Source: Anaerolineae bacterium
GTDB lineage: Bacteria > Chloroflexota > Anaerolineae > Anaerolineales > Villigracilaceae
DNA length: 5,000 nt
Direction: 5' to 3'
Assembly: GCA_003694975.1 (NCBI GenBank)
Contig: RFJH01000101.1
Location: 1 to 5,000 of the forward strand
In this document: in pieces, positions 1-4,906 of the stretch
How positions within the stretch are numbered: the stretch's first letter is position 1
Layout: every line of letters begins with the position of its first letter
Position numbers and translations under genes: made by a program
The notes under the pieces: model-generated
What the model saw: the letters and a program-made list of their open reading frames with translations, nothing else
Database searches by the model: none
What the model was told of the DNA's origin: nothing

Positions 1-922
1 ACCCGACCGCGGCTCTGACCAGCCGCCAGAGCGTCCGGTTGACCGGCGTGGGGACGTCGTGCTGCTCTCCCAGGCGGGCGATGGCGCCGCAGATGGCATC
101 AATCTCCGTCGGTGCGCCGCGTTGCACATCCTGGAACATAGAGGAGTGGTTGGTCGCCGTGCGACGGGCAACTTCTTCGGCAGCGGCGACGGGGTCTGCG
201 AACGGCAGCGCGACGCCCAGAGCATGAGCGACCGCAGCCGCCTCGCGCGCCAGTTCGCCCATCAGGTCGCGCGCCGTGGGACGCTCCAGGAGGGCGCCGT
301 TGGGAACGCGCAGTAGCGCGGTGAGGGGGTTGATGGCCGCGTTGATAACCAGTTTGCCCCATACCAGGGATTGAGCATCCGGGACCACCTCCACGCGGAA
401 GCCGGCGGCGCGCAGGGCATCGGCCAGAGGGGGAAGTCGGGGATGCTCTTCGATGGAGACGGTTCCTTCTCCACCCAGGCGTGCCAGGCCGGGGGCGAGG
501 AGGGTCGCTCCGGTGGTGGTCACGCCCAGGGCAACGCGCGCCCTCCCCAGGGTCCGGGCGAGGACGGCATCGTTCCCCAGGCCGTTCTGCAGCGTCAGGG
601 CGAGGCCGTCTTCGGGGAGGCAATCCGCGAGTTGCCGCGCGGCGCGTTCGGTCTGCCAGGATTTGACCAGGACGAGGGCATAGCGCGCGGCGCGACAGTC
701 GGCAGGGTCGTCCGTAGCCCGGACGGGGAAAGCGCGCGATGCGCCATCGGCTTCGGTCAGCCGGGCGCCGTGTTCACGTAGCGCGTCCAGGCCCTCCTGC
801 CAGGTGCCGAGCATGGTGATATGCACCCCGATGGCCGCCAGGCGCGCCGCGAACAGGGTCGCCAGCGCGCCTGTGCCCACAATGAGGAGGCGCTCCGGCA
901 GCATCTGCCTGTCGGTTGTCAT
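1..922 (-). CDS. panE: 2-dehydropantoate 2-reductase (ketopantoate reductase), 3' end cut by window edge
   Basis: The enzyme reduces 2-dehydropantoate to pantoate with NADPH in the cytoplasm, the second step of the pantoate branch of coenzyme A synthesis. The 307 visible residues begin with a Rossmann fold: the strand LLIV is followed by GTGALA at residues 16-21. Further family motifs are VKSWQT (86-91), LQNGLGN (111-117), the helix VWGKLVINAAINPLTAL (187-203) with the expected catalytic Lys190 and Asn194/Asn198, and NHSSMFQDVQRGAPTEID (258-275) with the substrate-binding Glu273. The Lys-Glu spacing is close to that in E. coli PanE. No stop codon appears before position 1; the family is usually 300-320 residues, so only a short tail should be missing. 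ATG at 922 is chosen because AGAGGGG (936-930) lies 7 bases upstream, abutting the panB stop codon. An in-frame ATG at 904 is possible but lacks a comparable site. The gene starts 4 bases after panB and is surely cotranscribed. The sixth position of the glycine motif is Ala rather than the common Gly, which is seen in some NADP-binding folds. Confidence 0.93.
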   Translation of the reverse strand, partial: MTTDRQMLPERLLIVGTGALATLFAARLAAIGVHITMLGTWQEGLDALREHGARLTEADGASRAFPVRATDDPADCRAARYALVLVKSWQTERAARQLADCLPEDGLALTLQNGLGNDAVLARTLGRARVALGVTTTGATLLAPGLARLGGEGTVSIEEHPRLPPLADALRAAGFRVEVVPDAQSLVWGKLVINAAINPLTALLRVPNGALLERPTARDLMGELAREAAAVAHALGVALPFADPVAAAEEVARRTATNHSSMFQDVQRGAPTEIDAICGAIARLGEQHDVPTPVNRTLWRLVRAAVG

Positions 923-926
923 AGGT

Positions 927-1817
927 TCACCCCTCTGCAAGAGCCAGAAAGGCTTCCCACTCCTCGTCGTCCATCGCCACGCTGTGCTCTTCGCCTGGGA
1001 AGGCTTTTGCTTTCACGTCGGCAATGTAATCCCGGAAAGCACGCTGCATTTCGGCGTGCAGGTTGGCATAGCGCTTGACGAAACGGGGGGTAAAGCGGTC
1101 GAAGAGACCGAGCAAGTCGTGCGTGACCAGCACCTGCCCGTCGCAACCGACCCCTGCGCCGATGCCAATGGTGGGGATGTGAAGACGCCGGGAGACGAAT
1201 TCGGCCAATTGCGCGGGTACGGATTCGAGAACGATGCTGAAGCAACCGGCTTCTTCGAGCAGGAGAGCATCCTCGAGCAGGCGATACGCCGCCTGTGCCG
1301 TCTTTCCCTGGGTGCGGAAACCACCCAATTGATGGATGGATTGCGGCGTGAGGCCGAGGTGGCCCATCACCGGGATGCCCGCGCCGACGATGGCGCGCAC
1401 GGTCTCCAGGCGCTCCCGCCCGCCTTCCAGTTTCACCGCGTCCATGCCGCCTTCTTGCAGAAAACGCCCTGCATTGCGCACGGCTTCCTCGGTGGAGACC
1501 TGATAGGAGAGGAACGGCATATCGCCGATCAGCAAAGCGTATCTTGCCCCACGCGCCACAGCGCGGCAGTGGTGGATCATCTCGTCCATAGTCACCGGCA
1601 GGGTGTTCTCATAACCGAGCACGACCATGCCGAGCGAATCGCCGACCAGGATCGAATCCACCCCTGCCCGATCCATCGCCAGCGCGGTGGGGTAATCGTA
1701 GGCGGTGAGCATGGTGATCGGCTCGCCGCGTTCCTTCTTCCGCAGGAACGTGCGCGTGGTGACTTTCTTCCGTTGTTCGGTGGATGTGGTGGGGGATGGC
1801 GAAGGAATTGCAGACAT
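927..1817 (-). CDS. panB: 3-methyl-2-oxobutanoate hydroxymethyltransferase (ketopantoate hydroxymethyltransferase)
   Basis: PanB transfers a hydroxymethyl group from 5,10-methylenetetrahydrofolate to 2-oxoisovalerate, giving ketopantoate, the substrate of PanE encoded just downstream. The 296-residue protein is a TIM barrel of the PEP/isocitrate lyase superfamily. Visible family motifs are TAYDYPTA (38-45), VGDSLGMVVLGYENTLPVTM (58-77), GDMPFLSY (98-105), VKLEGG (128-133), GHLGLTPQSIHQLGG (152-166) and IGIGAGVGCDGQVLV (217-231). Expected Mg2+ ligands are Asp60, Asp99 and Glu131, and Glu198 in VLESVP matches the catalytic Glu181 of E. coli PanB. It is about 30 residues longer than the E. coli enzyme, through a Ser/Thr/Pro-rich N-terminus and a charged C-terminal tail. 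The start is ATG at 1817. The in-frame TTG at 1835 would put the ribosome binding site inside the gene. Its promoter is probably at 1938-1966, giving a leader of about 115 bases with a hairpin. Confidence 0.96.
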   Translation of the reverse strand: MSAIPSPSPTTSTEQRKKVTTRTFLRKKERGEPITMLTAYDYPTALAMDRAGVDSILVGDSLGMVVLGYENTLPVTMDEMIHHCRAVARGARYALLIGDMPFLSYQVSTEEAVRNAGRFLQEGGMDAVKLEGGRERLETVRAIVGAGIPVMGHLGLTPQSIHQLGGFRTQGKTAQAAYRLLEDALLLEEAGCFSIVLESVPAQLAEFVSRRLHIPTIGIGAGVGCDGQVLVTHDLLGLFDRFTPRFVKRYANLHAEMQRAFRDYIADVKAKAFPGEEHSVAMDDEEWEAFLALAEG

Positions 1818-1821
1818 GGTA

Positions 1822-1830
1822 CCCTCCTCT
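1822..1830 (-). promoter_or_regulatory. Ribosome binding site that fixes the panB start
   Basis: On the minus strand this reads AGAGGAGGG, followed by TACC and ATG at 1817. A near-perfect Shine-Dalgarno sequence at this distance favours ATG 1817 over the upstream in-frame TTG at 1835, which has no such site. Confidence 0.85.
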
Positions 1831-1851
1831 GGCAAGGTAGGGGCCGTTTGG

Positions 1852-1875
1852 TCACGGCTTCCGGGGAAACCGTGA
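1852..1875 (-). other. Hairpin in the panB mRNA leader
   Basis: TCACGG (1852-1857) pairs with CCGTGA (1870-1875), and the stem continues inward through positions 1858-1861 against 1866-1869 to a 4-base loop. The pair 1858/1869 is a G-U wobble in the minus-strand transcript but a C-A mismatch in the plus-strand one, so the full 10-bp stem forms only in the panB leader RNA. It lies about 34 bases upstream of the start codon and has no following U-run, so it is not a standard terminator. Its function is unknown. Confidence 0.4.
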
Positions 1876-1937
1876 AATCACAGCCGGATAGAGATGGTCG
1901 CGCCGTCGCACTCACAAGGATGTACGCGGCAAGAGGT

Positions 1938-1966
1938 ATTATTCCACAAAATCGAGTTTGCGACAA
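1938..1966 (-). promoter_or_regulatory. Predicted sigma-70-type promoter of the panB-panE operon
   Basis: Read on the minus strand, a -35 box TTGTCG (1966-1961, four of six consensus bases) and a -10 box AATAAT (1943-1938, five of six) are separated by exactly 17 bases. Transcription would begin near 1931, about 115 bases before the panB ATG. The -35 box overlaps that of the divergent promoter at 1958-1986. No experimental support is available. Confidence 0.5.
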
Positions 1967-1986
1967 TCCCTGTTTTGCTCTATAAT
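1958..1986 (+). promoter_or_regulatory. Predicted sigma-70-type promoter of the YtxH-like/aldolase/lipM unit
   Basis: A consensus -10 box TATAAT at 1981-1986 lies 17 bases after a -35 box TTGCGA at 1958-1963 (four of six consensus bases). A start near 1993 would give a leader of about 94 bases before the ATG at 2087. This is the strongest promoter match in the window. It shares bases 1961-1963 with the -35 box of the opposing promoter. Confidence 0.7.
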
Positions 1987-2019
1987 CTAGCCTGGACTGT
2001 TTCGCTTTCCATTTCGCCA

Positions 2020-2029
2020 CCTTGCAAGG
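2020..2029. promoter_or_regulatory. 10-bp perfect palindrome in the plus-strand leader, possible operator
   Basis: CCTTGCAAGG is perfectly self-complementary and lies about 27-36 bases downstream of the predicted transcription start, a position where a bound repressor could block elongation. A 10-bp palindrome can arise by chance in a region of this size, and no second copy was noticed, so the operator reading is weak. Confidence 0.2.
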
Positions 2030-2039
2030 GTCACTTCGG

Positions 2040-2058
2040 CGGCCAACCATCGTGGCCG
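2040..2058 (+). other. Small hairpin in the leader of the YtxH-like gene
   Basis: CGGCCA (2040-2045) pairs perfectly with TGGCCG (2053-2058) around a 7-base loop. The stem ends 15 bases before the AAAGGAG ribosome binding site at 2074-2080. No U-run follows, so it is not a terminator. It may stabilise the leader or be incidental. Confidence 0.25.
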
Positions 2059-2073
2059 GAGAAAGCGGTTTTG

Positions 2074-2080
2074 AAAGGAG
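2074..2080 (+). promoter_or_regulatory. Ribosome binding site deciding the start of the YtxH-like gene
   Basis: AAAGGAG lies 6 bases before ATG 2087 and 3 bases before GTG 2084. The spacing supports ATG, giving 71 rather than 72 residues. Confidence 0.7.
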
Positions 2081-2086
2081 AAAGTG

Positions 2087-2302
2087 ATGCGACGGGCAAT
2101 TGGCTTTCTGATCGGCGTGATGGTCGGAGCGTTGGTCGGCTCCACAATTGCGCTTCTCCTGGCCCCTGAATCGGGTGAGCGGTTGCGCGCTGCGATTCGA
2201 GAACGCGGAGTGAACTTCCTGGCAGAGGTACGCCAGGCAGCCGATACGCGACGTATCGAACTCCAGGAACGTCTCGAGGCACTGCGCACACCGCAAGCCT
2301 GA
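2087..2302 (+). CDS. YtxH-like small membrane protein
   Basis: This 71-residue protein has one hydrophobic, glycine-rich membrane segment (about residues 4-26) with small residues spaced as GFLIGVMVGALVG. It is followed directly by LLLAPESGERLR (23-34), the signature of the YtxH-like family (compare LLAPKSGKETR in members known from Gram-positive bacteria). The rest (35-68) is a charged, amphipathic helix rich in Arg and Glu, likely cytoplasmic and able to form a coiled coil. Family members in Firmicutes are linked with general stress, but no biochemical activity is established. ATG at 2087 is preferred over the adjoining GTG at 2084 because AAAGGAG at 2074-2080 stands 6 bases from the ATG and only 3 from the GTG. 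It is the first gene of the plus-strand unit, behind a consensus -10 box, and is followed by a 102-base gap with a hairpin. Confidence 0.82.
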   Translation: MRRAIGFLIGVMVGALVGSTIALLLAPESGERLRAAIRERGVNFLAEVRQAADTRRIELQERLEALRTPQA

Positions 2303-2337
2303 ACGCTGTACTCCCTTCCGATTCGCCGAGCAGGCGC

Positions 2338-2356
2338 GACGTGGGATTCCCGCGTC
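2338..2356 (+). other. Intergenic hairpin between the YtxH-like and aldolase genes
   Basis: GACGTGGG (2338-2345) pairs with CCCGCGTC (2349-2356) over a 3-base loop. The eight pairs include one U-G wobble that exists only in the plus-strand RNA. No T-run follows, so it is not a classical terminator; it could attenuate, protect the 3' end of the upstream message or separate expression levels. CCCGCG (2349-2354) could instead pair with CGCGGG at 2378-2383, just before the ribosome binding site GGAGG at 2396-2400. The rest of the 2303-2404 gap shows no good promoter. Confidence 0.35.
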
Positions 2357-2404
2357 ACTCGCACTGCCCGGCGTTTTCGCGGGGGAACCTGTCACGGAGG
2401 ACAT

Positions 2405-3331
2405 ATGTCAACGCCTCATCCCCTGGCCGGCATCTACGCGGCCTCTCTGACCCCACTCGACGCCGATTTCTCCCCAGACCTCGAGTCTCTTCCGCCGTAT
2501 CTGGCCTTTCTCGCCTCTCGTGGCTGTCACGGGGCGCTCCTTCTGGGAACAACGGGGGAGGGACCGTCATTCTCTCCCGCCGAGCGCGAGGCAATCTTCC
2601 GCGCCGCGCGCACGGTGCGAGAGGAACACCCCGGTTTTCGTCTCCTGGCCGGCACCGGCACGCCCAGTCTGCAAGAGACGATTGACCTGACGCGCGCCGC
2701 CTTCGAGGCGGGTTTCGACGGTGTGGTTGTCCTGCCGCCGTACTATTTCCGCAAGGCGAGCGATGAGGGGTTGTTCGCCTGGTTCGATCAGGTCATTCGG
2801 AAAGCCGTCCCGGAGGGAGGCTATTTGCTGGGGTATCACATTCCGGGCACATCGGGAGTGGGGCTTTCGCTCGACCTCCTGGCACGCCTGAAGGAAGCGC
2901 ATCCGCAAAAGTTCGCCGGCATCAAGGATTCTTCGCACGACGCCGAACACGCACGCGCCCTGGGAGAGCGCTTTGGAGACGATTTGCTGGTGCTCAACGG
3001 CACCGATTCGTTTCTTGGACTGGCACTGGAGGCAAAGGCGCAAGGGTGCATCACCGCCCCCGCCAACCTGATTTCCCCCGACCTGCGCGCCGTGTGGGAG
3101 GCTGCTCGACGAGGTAAGCCATTCTCCTCGATCCAGGCGCGCGTCAGCGCGGCGCGGCACGTCCTGGAACGTTATGCCCCGTTCCCGCCCATTCTCAAGG
3201 CGCTGGCAGCGCGCCTGTACGGCTGGCCTCGCTGGCCGGTCCGCCCGCCGCTGATGCCTGTACCACCGGAGGTGGAGGAGCGGGCGGCGCGAGAACTGGA
3301 CGAGGCGATGACATCACAGAGCAATGGGTGA
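2405..3331 (+). CDS. DapA/NanA-family Schiff-base aldolase or lyase, substrate uncertain
   Basis: This 308-residue cytoplasmic TIM-barrel protein belongs to the dihydrodipicolinate synthase/N-acetylneuraminate lyase family, in which a lysine forms a Schiff base with pyruvate or another 2-oxo acid. Visible motifs are GTTGEGPSFSPAER (48-61), whose Thr49-Thr50 pair binds the pyruvate carboxylate, LPPYYF (110-115), the catalytic tyrosine in YHIPGTSG (Tyr144) and the Schiff-base lysine in GIKDSS (Lys174). Length and motif spacing fit an intact enzyme. True DapA carries an arginine (Arg138 in E. coli, YNVPxRTG) that binds the aspartate semialdehyde carboxylate; here Thr149 takes that place. The enzyme is therefore more likely an aldolase or lyase of another 2-oxo-acid, for example of the sialate, 2-keto-3-deoxy-sugar-acid or 4-hydroxy-2-oxoglutarate type. 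The start ATG has GGAGG 4 bases upstream. It follows the YtxH-like gene by 102 bases and overlaps lipM by 8 bases. It is likely to be annotated dapA automatically, which I would not accept without evidence. Confidence 0.85.
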   Translation: MSTPHPLAGIYAASLTPLDADFSPDLESLPPYLAFLASRGCHGALLLGTTGEGPSFSPAEREAIFRAARTVREEHPGFRLLAGTGTPSLQETIDLTRAAFEAGFDGVVVLPPYYFRKASDEGLFAWFDQVIRKAVPEGGYLLGYHIPGTSGVGLSLDLLARLKEAHPQKFAGIKDSSHDAEHARALGERFGDDLLVLNGTDSFLGLALEAKAQGCITAPANLISPDLRAVWEAARRGKPFSSIQARVSAARHVLERYAPFPPILKALAARLYGWPRWPVRPPLMPVPPEVEERAARELDEAMTSQSNG

Positions 3332-4139
3332 TCTCTGGCGCGTGCTCTATACTCCCCCGGCGCGCGGCGCGTGGAACATGGCCGTGGACGAGGCGATACT
3401 GGAACACGTCGGGCGCGGCGACTCGCTCCCGACACTGCGCCTCTACGCCTGGGAGCCGCCTTGCCTTTCGCTGGGTTTCGCCCAGCCCTTCGCCGAGGTG
3501 AACCTCGTCGCGCTGCGCGAACACGGCTGGGACGTGGTGCGCCGTCCCACCGGCGGACGCGCCATCCTGCACACCGATGAGTTGACCTACGCGGTCATCG
3601 CGCCGCCGGAGGACCCGCGCGTGGTCGGGAGTGTACTGGAGAGTTACCGTCGCCTGGCCGCGGCACTGCTGGAGGCGCTGCGTCGCCTGGGCCTGGAGCC
3701 GGAGATCAAGGGAGAGACACCCGGCGCGGGGAACGCGCCCAACCCCGTCTGCTTCGAGGTGCCCTCTTCCTATGAAATCACCGTTGGGGGAAAGAAGTTG
3801 ATCGGTTCGGCGCAGTCCCGTCGCCGGGAGGGGGTGTTGCAACACGGCTCACTGCCGCTGACCGGTGACCTGACGCGCATCACCCGTGCCCTGCTCTTCC
3901 CCGACGAGGCGGCGCGGAGAGAGGCTGCGGAACGCCTGCTGGCACGGGCGACGACGGTCGAGAGGGCGCTGGGGAGGAGAGTCACCTGGGAGGCCGCCGC
4001 GCAGGCGTTCGTCGGCGCGTTCGAAACCGCCCTGGGGATACAATTTGCTCCGGGTGAACTGTCCGCCTCTGAAGAGGAGCGAGCACGGGAGTTGATGCGG
4101 GAAAAATACGAACACCCGTCCTGGACAGAACGGGTGTAG
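3324..4139 (+). CDS. lipM: LipM-like octanoyl-ACP:protein N-octanoyltransferase (BPL/LplA catalytic fold)
   Basis: Members of this group move octanoate from octanoyl-ACP to a lysine of a lipoyl domain or GcvH; lipoyl synthase (LipA) then inserts sulfur. The 271-residue protein shows WNMAVDEAIL (17-26), LSLGFAQP (48-55), VVRRPTGGRAILHTDELTYA (71-90), CFEVPSSYEI (143-152) and GGKKLIGSAQSRRREGVLQH (155-174), then the usual C-terminal YEHPSWTERV. Cys143 in the CFxxPSxYE motif matches the acyl-carrying Cys150 of Bacillus subtilis LipM, and Lys158 matches the lysine conserved through the fold. A lipoate-protein ligase would be expected to show an RRxSGGGAV-type adenylation loop and to lack this cysteine, so an lplA label is less likely. 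LipL-type amidotransferases are related and not fully excluded. The start ATG overlaps the end of the aldolase gene by 8 bases, with only a weak purine stretch upstream, which suggests translational coupling. The last codons contain a hairpin that probably terminates the opposing gene. No lipA is visible in the window. Confidence 0.85.
   Translation: MGDLWRVLYTPPARGAWNMAVDEAILEHVGRGDSLPTLRLYAWEPPCLSLGFAQPFAEVNLVALREHGWDVVRRPTGGRAILHTDELTYAVIAPPEDPRVVGSVLESYRRLAAALLEALRRLGLEPEIKGETPGAGNAPNPVCFEVPSSYEITVGGKKLIGSAQSRRREGVLQHGSLPLTGDLTRITRALLFPDEAARREAAERLLARATTVERALGRRVTWEAAAQAFVGAFETALGIQFAPGELSASEEERARELMREKYEHPSWTERV
4102..4137 (-). terminator. Predicted intrinsic terminator of the DUF4230 gene, inside the 3' end of lipM
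   Basis: ACACCCGT (4112-4119) and ACGGGTGT (4130-4137) form a perfect 8-bp stem with a 10-base loop. On the minus strand the hairpin begins 6 bases after the DUF4230 stop codon and is followed by TCGTA and then TTTTT (4106-4102). The 5-base gap before the U-run is longer than ideal. On the plus strand no T-run follows, so the element serves the minus strand. It overlaps the lipM stop codon and its last eight or so codons. Confidence 0.5.
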
Positions 4140-4143
4140 TGGG

Positions 4144-4800
4144 TCACTCGAAGATAACCGTCTTATAACCCAGGGATTGAAAGAATTTCTGCAGGAAAAT
4201 CTCCGCGTTCTGGCGGGCGATTTCCAGGATGCCGTCTTCCTCGGCGGCCTTGCGGATTTCGACCTCGGCGACCTGTCGGGCAGTGGTCTCCAGGTTGACG
4301 TCTCCGTGGGTCAGGAGGCCGGTCTCACGGTCGTAGACGTAGGACTTCTCGTTATCCAGCGTGGCGACGAAAATCTCCGGCGGTGGCAGGTGGACATAGA
4401 GCACACCGTTCTCCAGGCGCATATCTTCCGGCTGGATTTTTTCCATGTCTATTCCGGCGATGACGATGCCATGAGCCACAAAGAGCAGGCGATCGCCGAA
4501 GAGGAAATCGAACGCGCCCTGCCCGGTTTCCGCCGTGATGACCTTCTCTATGCTGTATTGAATGGTCTCCAGCCGCGCCAGAGCGCGCACCTCGTGGATA
4601 TAGGTCACCGGATCGGGGATCACGGTGGGGGTGGGGTGCAGCAACTCGGAGACCTGGGTCTGCAAAGCGCTGTTAGCCTGTTGCAGCGGTTGGATGGCCT
4701 GCTGCGCCTGCCGGGCGCCTTCCTGCACGGTCTGCACGACGAAATAGACGGCCACGGCGACTATAACCAGAAGAAGTAAAGAGAACCAGTTTTGTTTCAT
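4144..4800 (-). CDS. DUF4230 family membrane-anchored protein, function unknown
   Basis: This 218-residue protein begins with a single uncleaved-looking membrane anchor (residues 5-24, MKQNWF then a Leu/Val/Ala stretch). A Gln- and Ala-rich helix that may form a coiled coil follows (25-54), then a proline/threonine linker (HPTPTVIPDP, 55-64). The DUF4230 domain fills residues 65-218. It shows the usual pattern: LARLETIQYSIEKVI (74-88), FLFGDRLLFVAHGIVIAGID (99-118), a LPPPEIF strand (138-144), LDNEKSYVYDRETGLLT (148-164), and a C-terminal helix pair EIARQNAEIFLQKFFQSLGY (193-212). The domain probably faces outside the cell, since only two residues are basic near the N-terminus, but topology is inferred. 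No enzymatic motif is apparent. The start ATG at 4800 has GGAGG 10 bases upstream and AAAGGAG further back. An extended -10 promoter lies at 4881-4889. The gene converges on lipM with 4 bases between stop codons. Confidence 0.87.
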   Translation of the reverse strand: MKQNWFSLLLLVIVAVAVYFVVQTVQEGARQAQQAIQPLQQANSALQTQVSELLHPTPTVIPDPVTYIHEVRALARLETIQYSIEKVITAETGQGAFDFLFGDRLLFVAHGIVIAGIDMEKIQPEDMRLENGVLYVHLPPPEIFVATLDNEKSYVYDRETGLLTHGDVNLETTARQVAEVEIRKAAEEDGILEIARQNAEIFLQKFFQSLGYKTVIFE

Positions 4801-4880
4801 GAGTTTTCAGCCTCCGGGGCTCCTTTCAGCAAACCGGTCTATCGGGTTGTTTGGCCTGCAAAGCCGCCGGTGATTGCTTT

Positions 4881-4889
4881 ATTGTAGCA
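4881..4889 (-). promoter_or_regulatory. Predicted extended -10 promoter of the DUF4230 gene
   Basis: The minus strand reads TGCTACAAT: a TGn extension followed by TACAAT, five of six consensus bases. The region 17 bases upstream has no good -35 box, as is common for extended -10 promoters. A start near 4874 gives a leader of about 74 bases before the ATG at 4800. The site lies about 18 bases downstream of the stop codon of the neighbouring reading frame, thus in intergenic DNA. Confidence 0.5.
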
Positions 4890-4906
4890 CACCGCCGTTC
4901 TCTCTC

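Noticed and set aside
99..623. Open frames on both strands within panE (99-623 minus, 371-781 plus)
   Set aside because: The true panE frame is open from 922 to the window edge and carries all family motifs. The other frames give Arg/Pro-rich or Gly-rich translations typical of shadow frames.
1818..1835. Upstream TTG start for panB at 1835, adding six residues
   Set aside because: These codons contain the strong ribosome binding site for the ATG at 1817, and PanB homologues do not need the extension.
804..1985. A 393-codon open frame on the plus strand across panB and the divergent promoters
   Set aside because: It lies antisense to panB, whose protein is unmistakable, runs through the promoter region, has no ribosome binding site, and its translation has low-complexity His/Arg-rich stretches without family motifs. 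Long antisense frames are common opposite GC-rich genes.
2567..3845. Minus-strand open frames opposite the aldolase and lipM genes (2567-3160, 3195-3845)
   Set aside because: They lack start signals and recognisable motifs, and the plus-strand genes explain the coding bias.
4177..4779. A 200-codon open frame on the plus strand opposite the DUF4230 gene
   Set aside because: It is a mirror frame of a gene with clear family motifs, and its translation shows no recognisable domain. It has no promoter or ribosome binding site of note.
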